Made by a program: the position numbers and the translations under genes
Origin: Mesobacillus boroniphilus
GTDB lineage: Bacteria > Bacillota > Bacilli > Bacillales > Cytobacillaceae
NCBI RefSeq assembly: GCF_018424685.1
Contig: NZ_QTKX01000001.1
Location: 186,001-250,000, forward strand
Length of the DNA stretch: 64,000 bases
Direction: 5' to 3'
Part shown: positions 24,270 to 35,522 of the stretch, piece after piece
Numbering within the stretch: position 1 is the stretch's first letter
Layout of the letters: every line of letters begins with the position of its first letter
Notes under the pieces: generated by a model
What the model was told of the DNA's origin: nothing
Seen by the model: only the letters and a program-made list of their open reading frames with translations
Database searches by the model: none

Positions 24270-25328
24270 GTGATCCATTACCTTTTCCGGACAAAGCCAA
24301 GAATGATTTTAATTATGATATTCCCACTGTTTTTTTTATCTTTGACTTCATGTCAGACGCAGAAAGTGGCAGAAGATAACGAGCAGCTTAGCAGGGAAGA
24401 AAGAATTGTCATCCGGTTTTCCCATATCGTCGGGGAAAAAACTCCAAAGGGAATGGCTGCTAGAAAGTTTGCCAGCCTAGTCAAAGAGAAATCGAACGGG
24501 TTTGTCGAGGTCCAGGTATTCCCGAATGGTTATCTTTATAAGGATGGAGAGGAAATCGATGCACTGCTAAGGGGTGACATCCAAATGATTGCCCCTGCCA
24601 CAGCCAAAATCAGCTCATATGTGCCTGAATGGCAAGCCATTGACTTGCCTTTTGCTTTCCAGGATACCGATGAAGTCCATGAGTATCTTGAAGGGAATGT
24701 CGGAAACAAATTATTAAACGAGCTAGAGAGGAAAGGTTTTTATCCATTGGGCATGTGGGAAAATGGATTCAAGCAAATGACCAATACTTCAAAGCCGCTT
24801 GTCAAGCCCGAAGATTTCCGCGGATTAAGGTTCCGGATCATGCCAAGCGAGATAATCAGGCAGCAATTTCTGGAACTGAAAGCAGAATTGCAAACCAATT
24901 CTTTCAATGAGGTCTATCAGTTACTGGAGAAAAACAAGATTGATGGCCAGGAAAATACATATTCCAACATCGTCAGCAAAGGAATCCATTCTCAGCAGAA
25001 ATATATGACTGTCAGCAATCATGGTTATCTCGGTTATGTCGTATTGCTGAAAAAAGAATTCTGGGACAAGTTGCCTGAAGATATCCAGCAAATTCTCCAG
25101 GAATCCATTGAAGAGGTTACTGCATGGGAAAAGACGATGGCCAGGAAGTTGAATGATGAGAGTTTACAAGAGTTGAAGAATTGTGGCTGTGTTGAAATCC
25201 ACTATTTATCAGAAGAAGAAAAACAGTTATGGGAAGAAGCTCTCAAGCCGATTTACCAGAGATTCACCAATCGGTTTGGAGCAGAATATATAAAACAGCT
25301 TCCGAGGAACAAAGAGGCAGAACACTAA
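24270..25328 (+). CDS. DctP-family TRAP solute-binding lipoprotein, DctB-like
   Basis: 352 aa from GTG 24270 (AGGAAGGGG 12 bp upstream); TTG 24225 is also in frame. Lipoprotein signal with lipobox LTSC, then a DctP/TRAP receptor domain: IRFSHIVGEKTPKGMAARKF, IDLPFAFQD, and RGLRFRIMPSEI including the Arg that binds the substrate carboxylate. It is not followed by DctQ/DctM but by a complete TAXI system with its own receptor. In B. subtilis the DctP-like DctB next to dctSR is a co-sensor rather than a transport receptor, and the arrangement here suggests the same job. Outer face of the membrane. Confidence 0.82.
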   Translation: MIHYLFRTKPRMILIMIFPLFFLSLTSCQTQKVAEDNEQLSREERIVIRFSHIVGEKTPKGMAARKFASLVKEKSNGFVEVQVFPNGYLYKDGEEIDALLRGDIQMIAPATAKISSYVPEWQAIDLPFAFQDTDEVHEYLEGNVGNKLLNELERKGFYPLGMWENGFKQMTNTSKPLVKPEDFRGLRFRIMPSEIIRQQFLELKAELQTNSFNEVYQLLEKNKIDGQENTYSNIVSKGIHSQQKYMTVSNHGYLGYVVLLKKEFWDKLPEDIQQILQESIEEVTAWEKTMARKLNDESLQELKNCGCVEIHYLSEEEKQLWEEALKPIYQRFTNRFGAEYIKQLPRNKEAEH

Positions 25329-25419
25329 TGCGAGGCTCTGTTATAGGTTAGGTTAATGCTGATTTACCAGCCAAATGTCTTGAGAGCCAATTAGTCAAAA
25401 AATTTAAGGGGGAAATACA

Positions 25420-26460
25420 ATGAATATCAATTGGAAAAAGAAAGCGATTGCAGCAGTTGCTGGATTGTCACTGGTTTTGACATCGGCCTGCGGAAATGGG
25501 GGAAGTAGCGAGACGAGCGGTGAAGCAGCTGAAATCAAATATCAGGATTATCCAAAGACCGTTAAAATTGGAACTGCTTCACAGGGAGGCACTTATTTCA
25601 TTGTTGGTGGAGGATTAGCCTCATTATTAGAACAAAAGCTGGATATTACAGCTAATGTTGAAGTAACAGGGGGACCTGTCCATAATATGCAATTAACCCA
25701 GGCGGGCGAACAGGATATCGGAATGGTAACACTTGGTCCTGCATATGAAGGATATACCGGAAGCGGGGAATGGACAGGTGGAAACAAGATGGAGGATGTC
25801 CGGATTGTTTTTCCTATGTATACCACACCGATTCATTGGTGGGCGCTGGAAAAATCAGGGGTTAAGAAAATTGAAGATATAAAAGGGCAACGTGTTGGTG
25901 TTGGACCGGCAGGTGGAACTTCCGGAACCTACGTCCCATTAATCCATGAAGTTTTGGGATTGGATACTGATAATGTCCAGGCTGGCGCAAGTGACATGGC
26001 TTCCCAACAGATGGATGGCCAGCTTGACATCATCGGGTATGCAGCAGGTATTCCTATTTCTGCCGTATCAGAAATTGAAGTGCAAAGGAAAATCAATTTC
26101 TTTGGGATTGAAGGCGAAATGAGGGACAAGGTCATCGAAAAGTTCCCATACTTCTTCCCGTTCACGATTCCTGCCGACACATACACGACCTTGGATAAAG
26201 ACATCGAAACGATTGCCATGTTCAACTTTGGAATTGTGCGTAAAGATGCCAATCAGGACTTTGTTTATGACCTGGTGAAAGCTTACCATGAAAATCATGA
26301 CATGCTTGTAAAAACCCATGTTTCAATGGAAGAAGCTGTAGAAAAAGCAATCTTGATCAATAAAGATGTTCCGCTTCATCCAGGGGCAATTAAGTATTAC
26401 GAAGAAAAAGGCATTGAATTGCCTGAGTCAGTCTATCCGCCAGAAATGAATAAAAAGTAG
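25420..26460 (+). CDS. TAXI-family TRAP transporter solute receptor
   Basis: 346 aa lipoprotein: signal peptide and lipobox LTSAC before Cys24, then TVKIGTASQGGTYFIVGGGLA, GPVHNMQLTQAGEQDIGMV and GQRVGVGPAGGTSGTY, the standard TAXI blocks. It binds the solute outside the cell and delivers it to the fused permease 58 bp downstream. TAXI receptors take dicarboxylates such as 2-oxoglutarate or glutamate in the few cases studied; here the context favours a C4-dicarboxylate. Confidence 0.92.
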   Translation: MNINWKKKAIAAVAGLSLVLTSACGNGGSSETSGEAAEIKYQDYPKTVKIGTASQGGTYFIVGGGLASLLEQKLDITANVEVTGGPVHNMQLTQAGEQDIGMVTLGPAYEGYTGSGEWTGGNKMEDVRIVFPMYTTPIHWWALEKSGVKKIEDIKGQRVGVGPAGGTSGTYVPLIHEVLGLDTDNVQAGASDMASQQMDGQLDIIGYAAGIPISAVSEIEVQRKINFFGIEGEMRDKVIEKFPYFFPFTIPADTYTTLDKDIETIAMFNFGIVRKDANQDFVYDLVKAYHENHDMLVKTHVSMEEAVEKAILINKDVPLHPGAIKYYEEKGIELPESVYPPEMNKK

Positions 26461-26518
26461 AATACTTGCCTATCCCCTTGATGGGGGATAGGTATATTTA
26501 AGAAGGTAGGTATAAAAA

Positions 26519-28489
26519 ATGAGCAAGGAAAAAACAGAGCAAATCGAAATGATCAATAAGCCGGTCCTTGAGATGCTTGAAGAAGCTGAAGAGGAGGAAC
26601 AGGTCGAAAGTGCCACCGAGGCACGAAGGTTCACAGGCTGGACTAAGATCCTTTTTACCTCGATTGCTGTAATCGGAGCGCTGTTCCATTTATATATTTT
26701 AAACTTTCACCCGATTGATCCATGGCTATTCCGAAGCGCCCATTTACTGTTTGGATCGGTTCTGGGCTTCATGCTTTTCCCGGGGTGGAAAAAAGCGAAT
26801 CTACGGATTCATATTGTCGATTGGGTACTTATCCTGGCAAGCATCGGTATCTTTATCTATATATATATGAATTTAAAACAATTGCTTTTCCGGTTTGGTG
26901 TCCTGCCGACAACAATGGACTTTATCGTAGCATTGGCAGGAATATTGCTGGTCCTTGAACTTACAAGGAGGACAAGTGGGTGGACGCTCCCAATCCTTGC
27001 AGGCATATTCATTCTCTATGCCTTCATCGGTCCGTACCTTCCAAGCATCCTTAACCATAGCGGCTACAGTATTGAACGCTTTACTACCTATATTTATGGT
27101 CTTGACGGTGTATTCGGAGTCACGCTCGATGTTTCGTCCAAATATATTTTGCTTTTTATTATTTTTGGTGCGTTTTTGCAAATGTCGGGTGTAGGACGCT
27201 ACTTTATTGACTTTTCTTTTACCCTTGCAGGAGGAATGCGCGGAGGCCCTGCTAAAGTAGCCGTCATTTCCAGCGGATTGATGGGAATGATGAATGGTAC
27301 ATCAGCAGGAAATGCGGTTGCAACCGGTTCGTTGACGATTCCTTTGATGAAGCGAGTAGGCTATAATGGCCGATTTGCTGCAGCAACAGAGGCAACTGCC
27401 TCGGCTGGGGGCCAGATCATGATCCCAATCATGGGCGCGGGGGCTTTCCTGATGGCCGAAATTACCGGAATCCGCTATAGCGAAATTGTTATTGCAGCGA
27501 CCATTCCGGCGATATTATACTTTCTGTCTGTATATTTCATGGTGGATTTTGAAGCAATCAAAAAGGGCATGAAGGGAATATCAAGAAAAGATCTGCCAAG
27601 TCTGAAAAGCATTTTGAAAAAGGCCTACTTGTTTGTGCCAATCATCCTGTTAATCGGAATGCTGCTAAAAGGATATTCTGTCATCATGTCGGGAACATAC
27701 AGCATTCTGGCATGTCTCGCTATCAGCTGGGTTGGCAAGGAAACGAGAATGGGATTAAAGAAGGTCCTGGAAGCTTTAGAACTTGGGATGAAAAACACAA
27801 TTCAACTATTAGCAGTTTGTGCCACCGCCGGCATTATCGTGGGGGTAATCGCATTAACAGGTGTTGGCCTTAGATTCAGCTCCATGCTCTTTTCAGTGGC
27901 GGGAAACAGTGAATTCCTTGCTCTCTTGTTCGCTATGTTCATTGCGATTTTCCTCGGAATGGGTATGCCGACAACAGCAGCCTATGCCGTGGGTGCTTCC
28001 GTTGTTGCACCTGGATTGGTTAACCTGGGAATTGAACCACTGTTTGCGCATATGTTCGTCTTCTACTATGCTGTCATGTCAGCCATCACACCGCCAGTCG
28101 CTCTGGCAGCCTATGCGGCAGCTGGAATTGCAGGCACTGACCCGATGAAAACGGGAGTGGAAGCATTCAGACTTGGAATTGCAGCCTTCATCGTGCCTTT
28201 CATGTTTATCTACAGCCCGCAATTATTGATGGTAGGAAGCTTTATGGAGATCTCCATTGCTGTAACCACAGCAGCCATCGGTATTTATCTGCTGTCAGCC
28301 AGTGTCCAAGGCTGGTTCGCAGGACGGCGCGCCATTTGGGTCACGAGGGTTTTGCTAATCATTGCTGCTCTTCTTTCAATTGATTCTGGCTTAAAGACAG
28401 ATTTAATCGCGCTTGTGATCATTGCTTCGGCTGTTGCTGTCCAGCTAATCATTGTGAAAAAAGAGGCAGATCAAACACTGGCAGTCTAA
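26519..28489 (+). CDS. TRAP transporter permease, fused DctQ-DctM (4TM/12TM)
   Basis: 656 aa. The N-terminal ~55 residues are hydrophilic and acidic; then four helices of DctQ type (about 60-170) and some 12-14 helices of DctM type with GMPTTAAYAVGASVVAPGLV and SAITPPVALAAYAAAGIAG, the ion/substrate site blocks. It uses a Na+ or H+ gradient to import the ligand brought by the TAXI protein. Receptor and permease are adjacent with the usual stoichiometry, so this is a complete transporter. Confidence 0.92.
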   Translation: MSKEKTEQIEMINKPVLEMLEEAEEEEQVESATEARRFTGWTKILFTSIAVIGALFHLYILNFHPIDPWLFRSAHLLFGSVLGFMLFPGWKKANLRIHIVDWVLILASIGIFIYIYMNLKQLLFRFGVLPTTMDFIVALAGILLVLELTRRTSGWTLPILAGIFILYAFIGPYLPSILNHSGYSIERFTTYIYGLDGVFGVTLDVSSKYILLFIIFGAFLQMSGVGRYFIDFSFTLAGGMRGGPAKVAVISSGLMGMMNGTSAGNAVATGSLTIPLMKRVGYNGRFAAATEATASAGGQIMIPIMGAGAFLMAEITGIRYSEIVIAATIPAILYFLSVYFMVDFEAIKKGMKGISRKDLPSLKSILKKAYLFVPIILLIGMLLKGYSVIMSGTYSILACLAISWVGKETRMGLKKVLEALELGMKNTIQLLAVCATAGIIVGVIALTGVGLRFSSMLFSVAGNSEFLALLFAMFIAIFLGMGMPTTAAYAVGASVVAPGLVNLGIEPLFAHMFVFYYAVMSAITPPVALAAYAAAGIAGTDPMKTGVEAFRLGIAAFIVPFMFIYSPQLLMVGSFMEISIAVTTAAIGIYLLSASVQGWFAGRRAIWVTRVLLIIAALLSIDSGLKTDLIALVIIASAVAVQLIIVKKEADQTLAV

Positions 28490-28525
28490 GTCCAAGTGTT
28501 ATAGCAAATTAGGAATGGAGGAATT

Positions 28526-28567
28526 AGGGAGTCCAGATTACTGGTGGGATTCCCTGATCCTTTTTTT
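28526..28567 (+). terminator. Probable terminator after the TRAP permease
   Basis: AGGGA...TCCCT with an inner TCCAG/CTGG pairing, then GATCCTTTTTTT. It separates the transporter from the dehydrogenase gene. Confidence 0.6.
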
Positions 28568-28691
28568 CTTTCTATTCATATTTCGAGCGGATAGCGAGGA
28601 TTCTGAAGCGAAAACAAACTGCTACACTGCTCTTGTGGCATTAAGGGAAAATAACAGTTACATAAATTAATAATAGCAGGGAGAGATATAA

Positions 28692-29750
28692 GTGGACCAA
28701 CTAGATATATCCGTAATACCAGGTGATGGAATCGGCAAGGAAATAGTTCCTGCGACACTGCAAGTCTTAGACACTCTCGCCGACCTTCATGGCGGGGTGA
28801 AGTTCCGTTATCAAACACATCCGTGGAGCTGTGAGTATTATCTTGAACATGGCCGGATGATGTCCGAAGACGGAATTGAACAACTTAAGCAAACAAATGC
28901 TATTTTTCTTGGGGCGGTCGGTAATCCCCAGATTGTTCCAGACCATATTTCTTTATGGGGCCTGCTGATCAAAATCCGCCGCGAATGCGAGCAGGTGATC
29001 AATATCCGGCCTGCAAAATTTATAGAGGGAATCAAATCCCCTCTTGCAGAACCGAATCATTTTGACTTTATTGTAGTCCGTGAAAATAGTGAAGGAGAGT
29101 ACAGTGAATCAGGAGGGAGAATCCATAGCGGTAAAGATGAAATCGCGGTCCAAAATGCGATCTTTACCCGTAAAGCAACGGAAAGGACAATACGCTATGC
29201 CTTTAAGCTGGCGCAGACCAGAAAGGGCAGAGTTACGAGTGCGACCAAATCAAATGGAATTGTCCACAGCATGCCATTCTGGGATGGGGTATTCAACGAA
29301 CTCAGCGCTGAGTTCCCGGGGATTGAAACAGAAAGCAATCATATTGATGCTTTATGTGCCTTTTTAGTTTCGAAGGCCCACCATTTTGATGTCATTGTTG
29401 CCAGCAACCTGTTTGGCGATATCCTGACCGATCTTGGAGCGGCGATCATGGGAAGCATTGGCATCGCACCGGCGGCGAATATTAATCTGACTGGACAATA
29501 TCCTTCCATGTTTGAGCCTGTGCATGGGTCAGCGCCGGATATTGTAGGCCGCGGAATAGCCAACCCGATCGGGCAACTCTGGACAGGAAAAATGATGCTC
29601 GATCACCTCGGGTTGAATGAACTTGGCACTTTATTGCTCCGTGCAATTGAAGATTCGATTGCGGAAGGAGTAAAAACACGAGATATCGGCGGTTCTTCAA
29701 ATACTCAGGAAGTCATCACCCATATTAATTCAAAGATTCTATCCTATTAA
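28692..29750 (+). CDS. Tartrate/D-malate dehydrogenase (isocitrate/isopropylmalate dehydrogenase family)
   Basis: 352 aa from GTG 28692, with GCAGGGAGAG upstream. ISVIPGDGIGKEIVPATL at the N-terminus, VVRENSEGEYSESGGR, and NLFGDILTDLGAA plus FEPVHGSAPDIVGRGIANP in the C-terminal half: the beta-decarboxylating dehydrogenase fold with Mg and NAD sites. The SEGEYS block with a Glu-Gly-Glu is typical of TtuC/DmlA/YcsA enzymes that oxidise tartrate or D-malate, not of LeuB or Icd. It gives the likely fate of the imported acid: D-malate to pyruvate and CO2. Confidence 0.88.
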   Translation: MDQLDISVIPGDGIGKEIVPATLQVLDTLADLHGGVKFRYQTHPWSCEYYLEHGRMMSEDGIEQLKQTNAIFLGAVGNPQIVPDHISLWGLLIKIRRECEQVINIRPAKFIEGIKSPLAEPNHFDFIVVRENSEGEYSESGGRIHSGKDEIAVQNAIFTRKATERTIRYAFKLAQTRKGRVTSATKSNGIVHSMPFWDGVFNELSAEFPGIETESNHIDALCAFLVSKAHHFDVIVASNLFGDILTDLGAAIMGSIGIAPAANINLTGQYPSMFEPVHGSAPDIVGRGIANPIGQLWTGKMMLDHLGLNELGTLLLRAIEDSIAEGVKTRDIGGSSNTQEVITHINSKILSY

Positions 29751-29787
29751 AAGGGTACCCTGGTTCGTCAAGCAAATTGGAAAATTT

Positions 29788-29828
29788 AAAACTCCCGGCT
29801 GGAATTCAACATTCCGGCCGGGAGTTTT
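29788..29828. terminator. Strong bidirectional terminator
   Basis: AAAACTCCCGGC and GGAAT pair with ATTCC and GCCGGGAGTTTT (one mismatch), loop of five. It serves the dehydrogenase gene on plus and the MATE gene on minus. Confidence 0.93.
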
Positions 29829-29887
29829 AAATGCAACCATGTAAGTGAAATAATAGTACCCTTATGCGGCAGTTCGCCTCCCATAAC

Positions 29888-31249
29888 TTATTCCACTTGG
29901 ACAGGTTGTGCTTCAGCTACAAAAGACTTCTTGACCCATACTCTCGACCTCCAGCGCCAAAGCATGAACAGTCCGCGCAGCCATTCGTCGGCGATGAAGG
30001 CGATCCATATTCCGACCAGCCCCATACCGAGATAGATACCCAGGAAATAAGACAAAGTCACACTGACTCCCCACATTGACAGGATTCCCATATAAACAGG
30101 GAACTTCACATCCCCGGCCGCCCTGAGTGAACTGATCAGTACCAGGTTAAAGGATCTGCCTGGTTCAAGTATAATCGTGAGCAAAATCAATGTGCTGCCG
30201 AGTTCGATGATGCTTATATTATCAGTGAAAATTCCTAGCAAGTCTTTTGAAAAGAAAGAGACAAGGGCAGCAGTAACGATAGAAATGATAATAGCCAGCT
30301 TCAAGCTTTTTAGTGCCCGCTTATATGCATTCTCAATTTCCTTTGCGCCTACCATGTGGCCAATCAAAATCTGTGTCCCCTGGCTGATGGCGATACTGAA
30401 AAGGAAGATGAACATCATGATGTTTTGTGTATAAACCTTAGCCGTCAATGCCTGGGTTCCAAGGGTAGCGATAAAATACGTGATTACCATCTGGGACCCA
30501 TTGTAGCTCAAATGCTCACCCGCAGAAGGAATCCCAATATTAAGCAGGTTTTTCAAATGTTTTTTTGGAAAACTGAAAAGCATCGAGATTGGCAATGATC
30601 CAGGAACCCGCTTCGTCATCACATAAATGGCAGCCAACAATCCGAGGATCCGGCTGACAGTGGTGGAAATCGCCACACCTTCTACACCAAGGACCGGGAA
30701 GCCGAATGGGCCGAAGATGAACAAATAGTTGCCGATGACATTCAGCACATTCATCCCGATCGTGACATACATGATATCCCGGGTAAAGCCATAGCTGCGG
30801 ATAATACTGCTCACCGTCATGATCAACGATTGAATAAACGAAAATCCGCCGACAATTTTTAGATAGGAATTGGCTTCTTCAAACAGCTCAGGCGGCAGGT
30901 CCATTAATTTGAGCAATTGCTCACTAAAAAGGAACACGGCTGCGCTAAGCAGCAATCCAAATACAAGGTTTGCACCGATTGAGACCGCGGAAACTTCCCG
31001 GGCATCGTCATCCATTTTCGCGCCTAGGTTCTGAGCAACCAGGATTGCAGTACCTGTCGCAATGAAACCGAACATAACGATGACCATGGAAAGGATCTGG
31101 TTTGAGACCCCAACTGCAGCCACGGAATTATCCGAATACTGGGAAAGCATCAGTGTATCCGCATTCCCCATCAGCATATAAAGCAGAATCTCAATAAAAA
31201 GAGGCCATGTAATGGCAAAAAGTGATAGTTTAGCAGAATTATTCTTCAT
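29888..31249 (-). CDS. MATE family efflux transporter
   Basis: 453 aa with 12 predicted helices in two halves; GGAGATG precedes the ATG. FAITWPLFIEILLYMLMGNADTLMLS at the N-terminus, the duplicated MATE arrangement and the polar YSDNSVAAVGVSNQ segment identify the NorM-like group. It exports drugs or metabolites in exchange for Na+ or H+; substrate unknown. Single-gene unit reading toward the bidirectional terminator. Confidence 0.92.
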   Translation of the reverse strand: MKNNSAKLSLFAITWPLFIEILLYMLMGNADTLMLSQYSDNSVAAVGVSNQILSMVIVMFGFIATGTAILVAQNLGAKMDDDAREVSAVSIGANLVFGLLLSAAVFLFSEQLLKLMDLPPELFEEANSYLKIVGGFSFIQSLIMTVSSIIRSYGFTRDIMYVTIGMNVLNVIGNYLFIFGPFGFPVLGVEGVAISTTVSRILGLLAAIYVMTKRVPGSLPISMLFSFPKKHLKNLLNIGIPSAGEHLSYNGSQMVITYFIATLGTQALTAKVYTQNIMMFIFLFSIAISQGTQILIGHMVGAKEIENAYKRALKSLKLAIIISIVTAALVSFFSKDLLGIFTDNISIIELGSTLILLTIILEPGRSFNLVLISSLRAAGDVKFPVYMGILSMWGVSVTLSYFLGIYLGMGLVGIWIAFIADEWLRGLFMLWRWRSRVWVKKSFVAEAQPVQVE

Positions 31250-31598
31250 GTTCTACATCTCCAAGTTGTAATTCCTTAATTATACAGACTATGGGAGGAA
31301 TTTGAGTGAAAAAGATTCGTTTCCCGAAAAAATAATTGGAAAAGAGATTGTATGGCAAAACTTGTTCCAAAAAAAGTTGAGTTTTAGTAATTTTTTTCGC
31401 AAACTGGATGAAATCAAACGGATTATTACCAGTATCACTCCATTATAAAACAACGCAATTGCTTATTCCGCGATATCACCCAATGATTTAGCGAAAAACA
31501 TCCATAATTCCGCGAAATGACTAATAACTCATTAATAGTGTAAAAGTTCATCGACAGTGCAATGAGCAACCCGCTTTCCCGAACAGTAAAAAGAGCAA
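31250..31598. other. Intergenic 350 bp between MATE and neopullulanase genes
   Basis: A/T-rich and without a gene. ATTCCGCGATATCACC (near 31465) and ATTCCGCGAAATGACT (near 31508) form an imperfect direct repeat about 43 bp apart. The promoter of the MATE gene must lie at its left end; I cannot place it with confidence. Confidence 0.4.
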
Positions 31599-31624
31599 AC
31601 CCCTTTCCCAAATAGGAAAGGGGT
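31599..31624. terminator. Terminator after the neopullulanase gene (bidirectional hairpin)
   Basis: ACCCCTTTCC pairs with GGAAAGGGGT around six bases; the minus-strand side is followed by TTGCTCTTTTT. Confidence 0.8.
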
Positions 31625-31632
31625 GTACAAAG

Positions 31633-33414
<1,782 letters not shown>

Positions 33415-33634
33415 TTAAACTGCTGATGATTCTAACTTTCCTAATGAGCACAGAGTTACGTTTATAATAGTTGTTTTCGCTCTATTTGGTAAAATTTCAG
33501 CGGAAAAAGCTACAATATAATACCAAGATTAAAACAAGGGTAGACCAGCCATTTTGAAATGTCAATTATTAAAAAGTGGTTTCACAAAAAATTAACGAAT
33601 TTTTCACTCTGGTAAAAAAAAATAAAAAAACCAG

Positions 33635-33662
33635 TTGTCAAAAAGATTTAAGTCTTTATAAT
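33635..33662 (+). promoter_or_regulatory. Sigma-A promoter of mdxE
   Basis: TTGTCA (33635-33640), 16-bp spacer, TATAAT (33657-33662); start near 33669, giving a 110-bp leader. Confidence 0.65.
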
Positions 33663-33675
33663 AAAAGGTAGGTTG

Positions 33676-33689
33676 TGCAATCGTTTTCA
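33676..33689. promoter_or_regulatory. cre site downstream of the mdxE promoter
   Basis: TGCAATCGTTTTCA fits all 14 positions of the consensus TGNAANCGNWWNCA. It lies at about +7 to +20, where bound CcpA would block transcription. Confidence 0.7.
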
Positions 33690-33707
33690 TAGTGTTGCAA
33701 ACAATAT

Positions 33708-33721
33708 TACAAACGTTTGCA
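33708..33721. promoter_or_regulatory. LacI-family operator, probably for the linked maltose regulator
   Basis: TACAAACGTTTGCA is a near-perfect palindrome around the central CG, typical of LacI/GalR proteins. The LacI-family gene at 39382 is the obvious candidate; CcpA binding is also possible (13 of 14 cre positions). Confidence 0.65.
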
Positions 33722-33781
33722 CAAACAAAGAACGTTCCGCACAATTAAAAGTTATATCACATTTTTAGGAGGGGTATACAC

Positions 33782-35059
33782 ATGAAAAAGGCATTGTCGA
33801 TTTTCATGATGCTGATCTTGATGATTGGCGCTCTTGCAGCTTGTGGACCTAAAGAAGAAGAAAACACAGGTTCAGAAGGAAACGGAGAAAAAACAGAAGA
33901 TGCTTCAAAACCAGAAAAGCTAGTAGTTTGGGAAGATAAAGATAAGTCTGGCTGGCTTGAAAAAGTAGCTGCAGATTTTGAAAAAGAACACGGTGTTAAA
34001 ATCGAGTTCAAAGAAGTAGAAATGGCTACAAAAATGAAAGAACAATTACGTCTTGACGGTCCTGCGGGAACTGGCCCAGACATCATCACTCTTCCACACG
34101 ATCAAATTGGTGAGCTTGCAGTTCAAGGACACATTGCTGAACTTAATGTAAGCGACGATGTTAAGAGCACTTTCTCTGAGTCTTCAATCAATGCACAAAG
34201 TTTTGATGGTAAATTATACGGACTTCCTAAGTCTGCTGAAACTCCAGTATTCATCTACAACAAAGCTCTTATGACTGAAGTTCCTGCTACAATGGAAGAT
34301 CTTTACGAATTCGCAAAAGCTAACACTAAAGACGGCAAATACGGTTTCCTTGCACTTTGGGATAACTTCTACTTCGCTCACGCACCAATCGGTGGTAACG
34401 GCGGTTATGTATTCGGGGAAAAAGACGGAGCTCTTAACCCACAAGACCTTGGCTTGAACAACGAAGGTGCTGTTAAAGGTACTGAGTACATCCAGAAGTG
34501 GTATGCTGAAAAGCTATTCCCTAACGGAATCATCGGCGAAAACGGCGGTTCTGCTATGGACGGACTATTCAACGAAGGTAATGTTGCTTCTGTTATGAAT
34601 GGACCATGGGCATTCGGCGGCATGAAAGATGCAGGCATCGATTTTGGTGTTGCTCCATTCCCTAAATTTGCGGATGGCACTCCAATGAAGACATTCATGG
34701 GTGTTAAAGGATGGCACGTTTCTTCTTACTCTAAGAACCAGGAATGGGCTGTTAAATTCCTTGAGTACATCACAAACGACGAAAACGCGAAATACCGTTT
34801 CGAACAAACTTCTGAAGTTCCAACAAATGTAGCGCTTGTTGACGATCCAGCTATTGCTGAGAACGAAGGCGCTAAAGCTGTTGCTCTTCAAACTCAAGAC
34901 GCAGTTCCAATGCCAAACATCCCAGAAATGGGCGAAGTTTGGGCACCAATGGCCAGCGCATTGCAAACAGTTGTAACTGGCAAAGCTCAGCCACAGGAAG
35001 CTCTTGATTCTGCTGTAAAGCAAATCGAACAAAACATCCAGCAAAACCACGCAAAATAA
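33782..35059 (+). CDS. mdxE: Maltodextrin-binding lipoprotein of an ABC importer
   Basis: 425 aa, TTAGGAGGGG upstream. Lipoprotein signal with lipobox LAAC before Cys21, an acidic linker, then a MalE fold (LVVWEDKDKSGWLEKVAADF, GTGPDIITLPHDQIGELAVQ, SVMNGPWAFGG). It captures maltose/maltodextrins at the cell surface for MdxFG. Codon choice is visibly more restricted than in neighbours, with few AGG, ATA or GGG codons, as expected of a highly expressed binding protein. A hairpin terminator follows, likely setting its level above the permeases. Confidence 0.92.
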   Translation: MKKALSIFMMLILMIGALAACGPKEEENTGSEGNGEKTEDASKPEKLVVWEDKDKSGWLEKVAADFEKEHGVKIEFKEVEMATKMKEQLRLDGPAGTGPDIITLPHDQIGELAVQGHIAELNVSDDVKSTFSESSINAQSFDGKLYGLPKSAETPVFIYNKALMTEVPATMEDLYEFAKANTKDGKYGFLALWDNFYFAHAPIGGNGGYVFGEKDGALNPQDLGLNNEGAVKGTEYIQKWYAEKLFPNGIIGENGGSAMDGLFNEGNVASVMNGPWAFGGMKDAGIDFGVAPFPKFADGTPMKTFMGVKGWHVSSYSKNQEWAVKFLEYITNDENAKYRFEQTSEVPTNVALVDDPAIAENEGAKAVALQTQDAVPMPNIPEMGEVWAPMASALQTVVTGKAQPQEALDSAVKQIEQNIQQNHAK

Positions 35060-35071
35060 TAGTAACAAGGT

Positions 35072-35107
35072 ATAACAGTACCTCCCTTGGGGGTACTGTT
35101 ATATTTT
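35072..35107 (+). terminator. Terminator between mdxE and mdxF
   Basis: ATAACAGTACCTCC pairs with GGGGGTACTGTTAT around CTT, followed by ATTTT. The T-run is short, so partial readthrough to mdxF is plausible. Confidence 0.8.
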
Positions 35108-35522
35108 AAAGTATAGTTTTCTTGCTTCTGACCCTTCGTATAAGGTATGTGAAAAGTCACAAAGTTTACGAAAACTGCTGTAAAAAAGTCTTTCATTGAG
35201 CAAACGGTTGCGCTAAAATGAACTTATACCTAATCAGGTGCTTCATGAGAGTGAAAACAGATAAATTCGATACAATAATTAGTGTTGCATCGAGCAAGTA
35301 TTCCAGTATTGAAAACAATGTATTCGTTCTCATAAAGCATCTGATGCTTTTACCTAGGTCTCTTCGAAAGGATCGAGCTTTCAGCCATTACTTCATCCAT
35401 TCTTTATCTTAGTCTCTTTGCAAAGATGCTGATAGATCAGGAATGGCCCAAAGTAATTATGAGAAGCAGGTTTAAACGATTAGGAGCCTTACAAAACATA
35501 GACAGAGAAAGGGGAATATAGG
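35108..35522. other. 415-bp mdxE-mdxF intergenic region
   Basis: Contains a LacI/cre-type palindrome at 35200-35211 and a small AAAGCATC/GATGCTTT hairpin at about 35336-35352. A 64-codon frame at 35218-35412 has no ribosome binding site and no recognisable family, and is not called. The length suggests a second promoter for mdxFG. Confidence 0.4.
35200..35211. promoter_or_regulatory. LacI-family/cre-like operator upstream of mdxF
   Basis: GCAAACGGTTGC is a GCAA/TTGC palindrome around a CG centre, the same type as the operator before mdxE. It supports a separately controlled transcript for the permease genes. Confidence 0.55.

Noticed and set aside
34565..35068. 167-codon minus-strand frame inside mdxE
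   Set aside because: Shadow produced by the strong codon bias of mdxE.
35218..35412. 64-codon frame in the mdxE-mdxF gap
   Set aside because: No ribosome binding site; overlaps the operator region.
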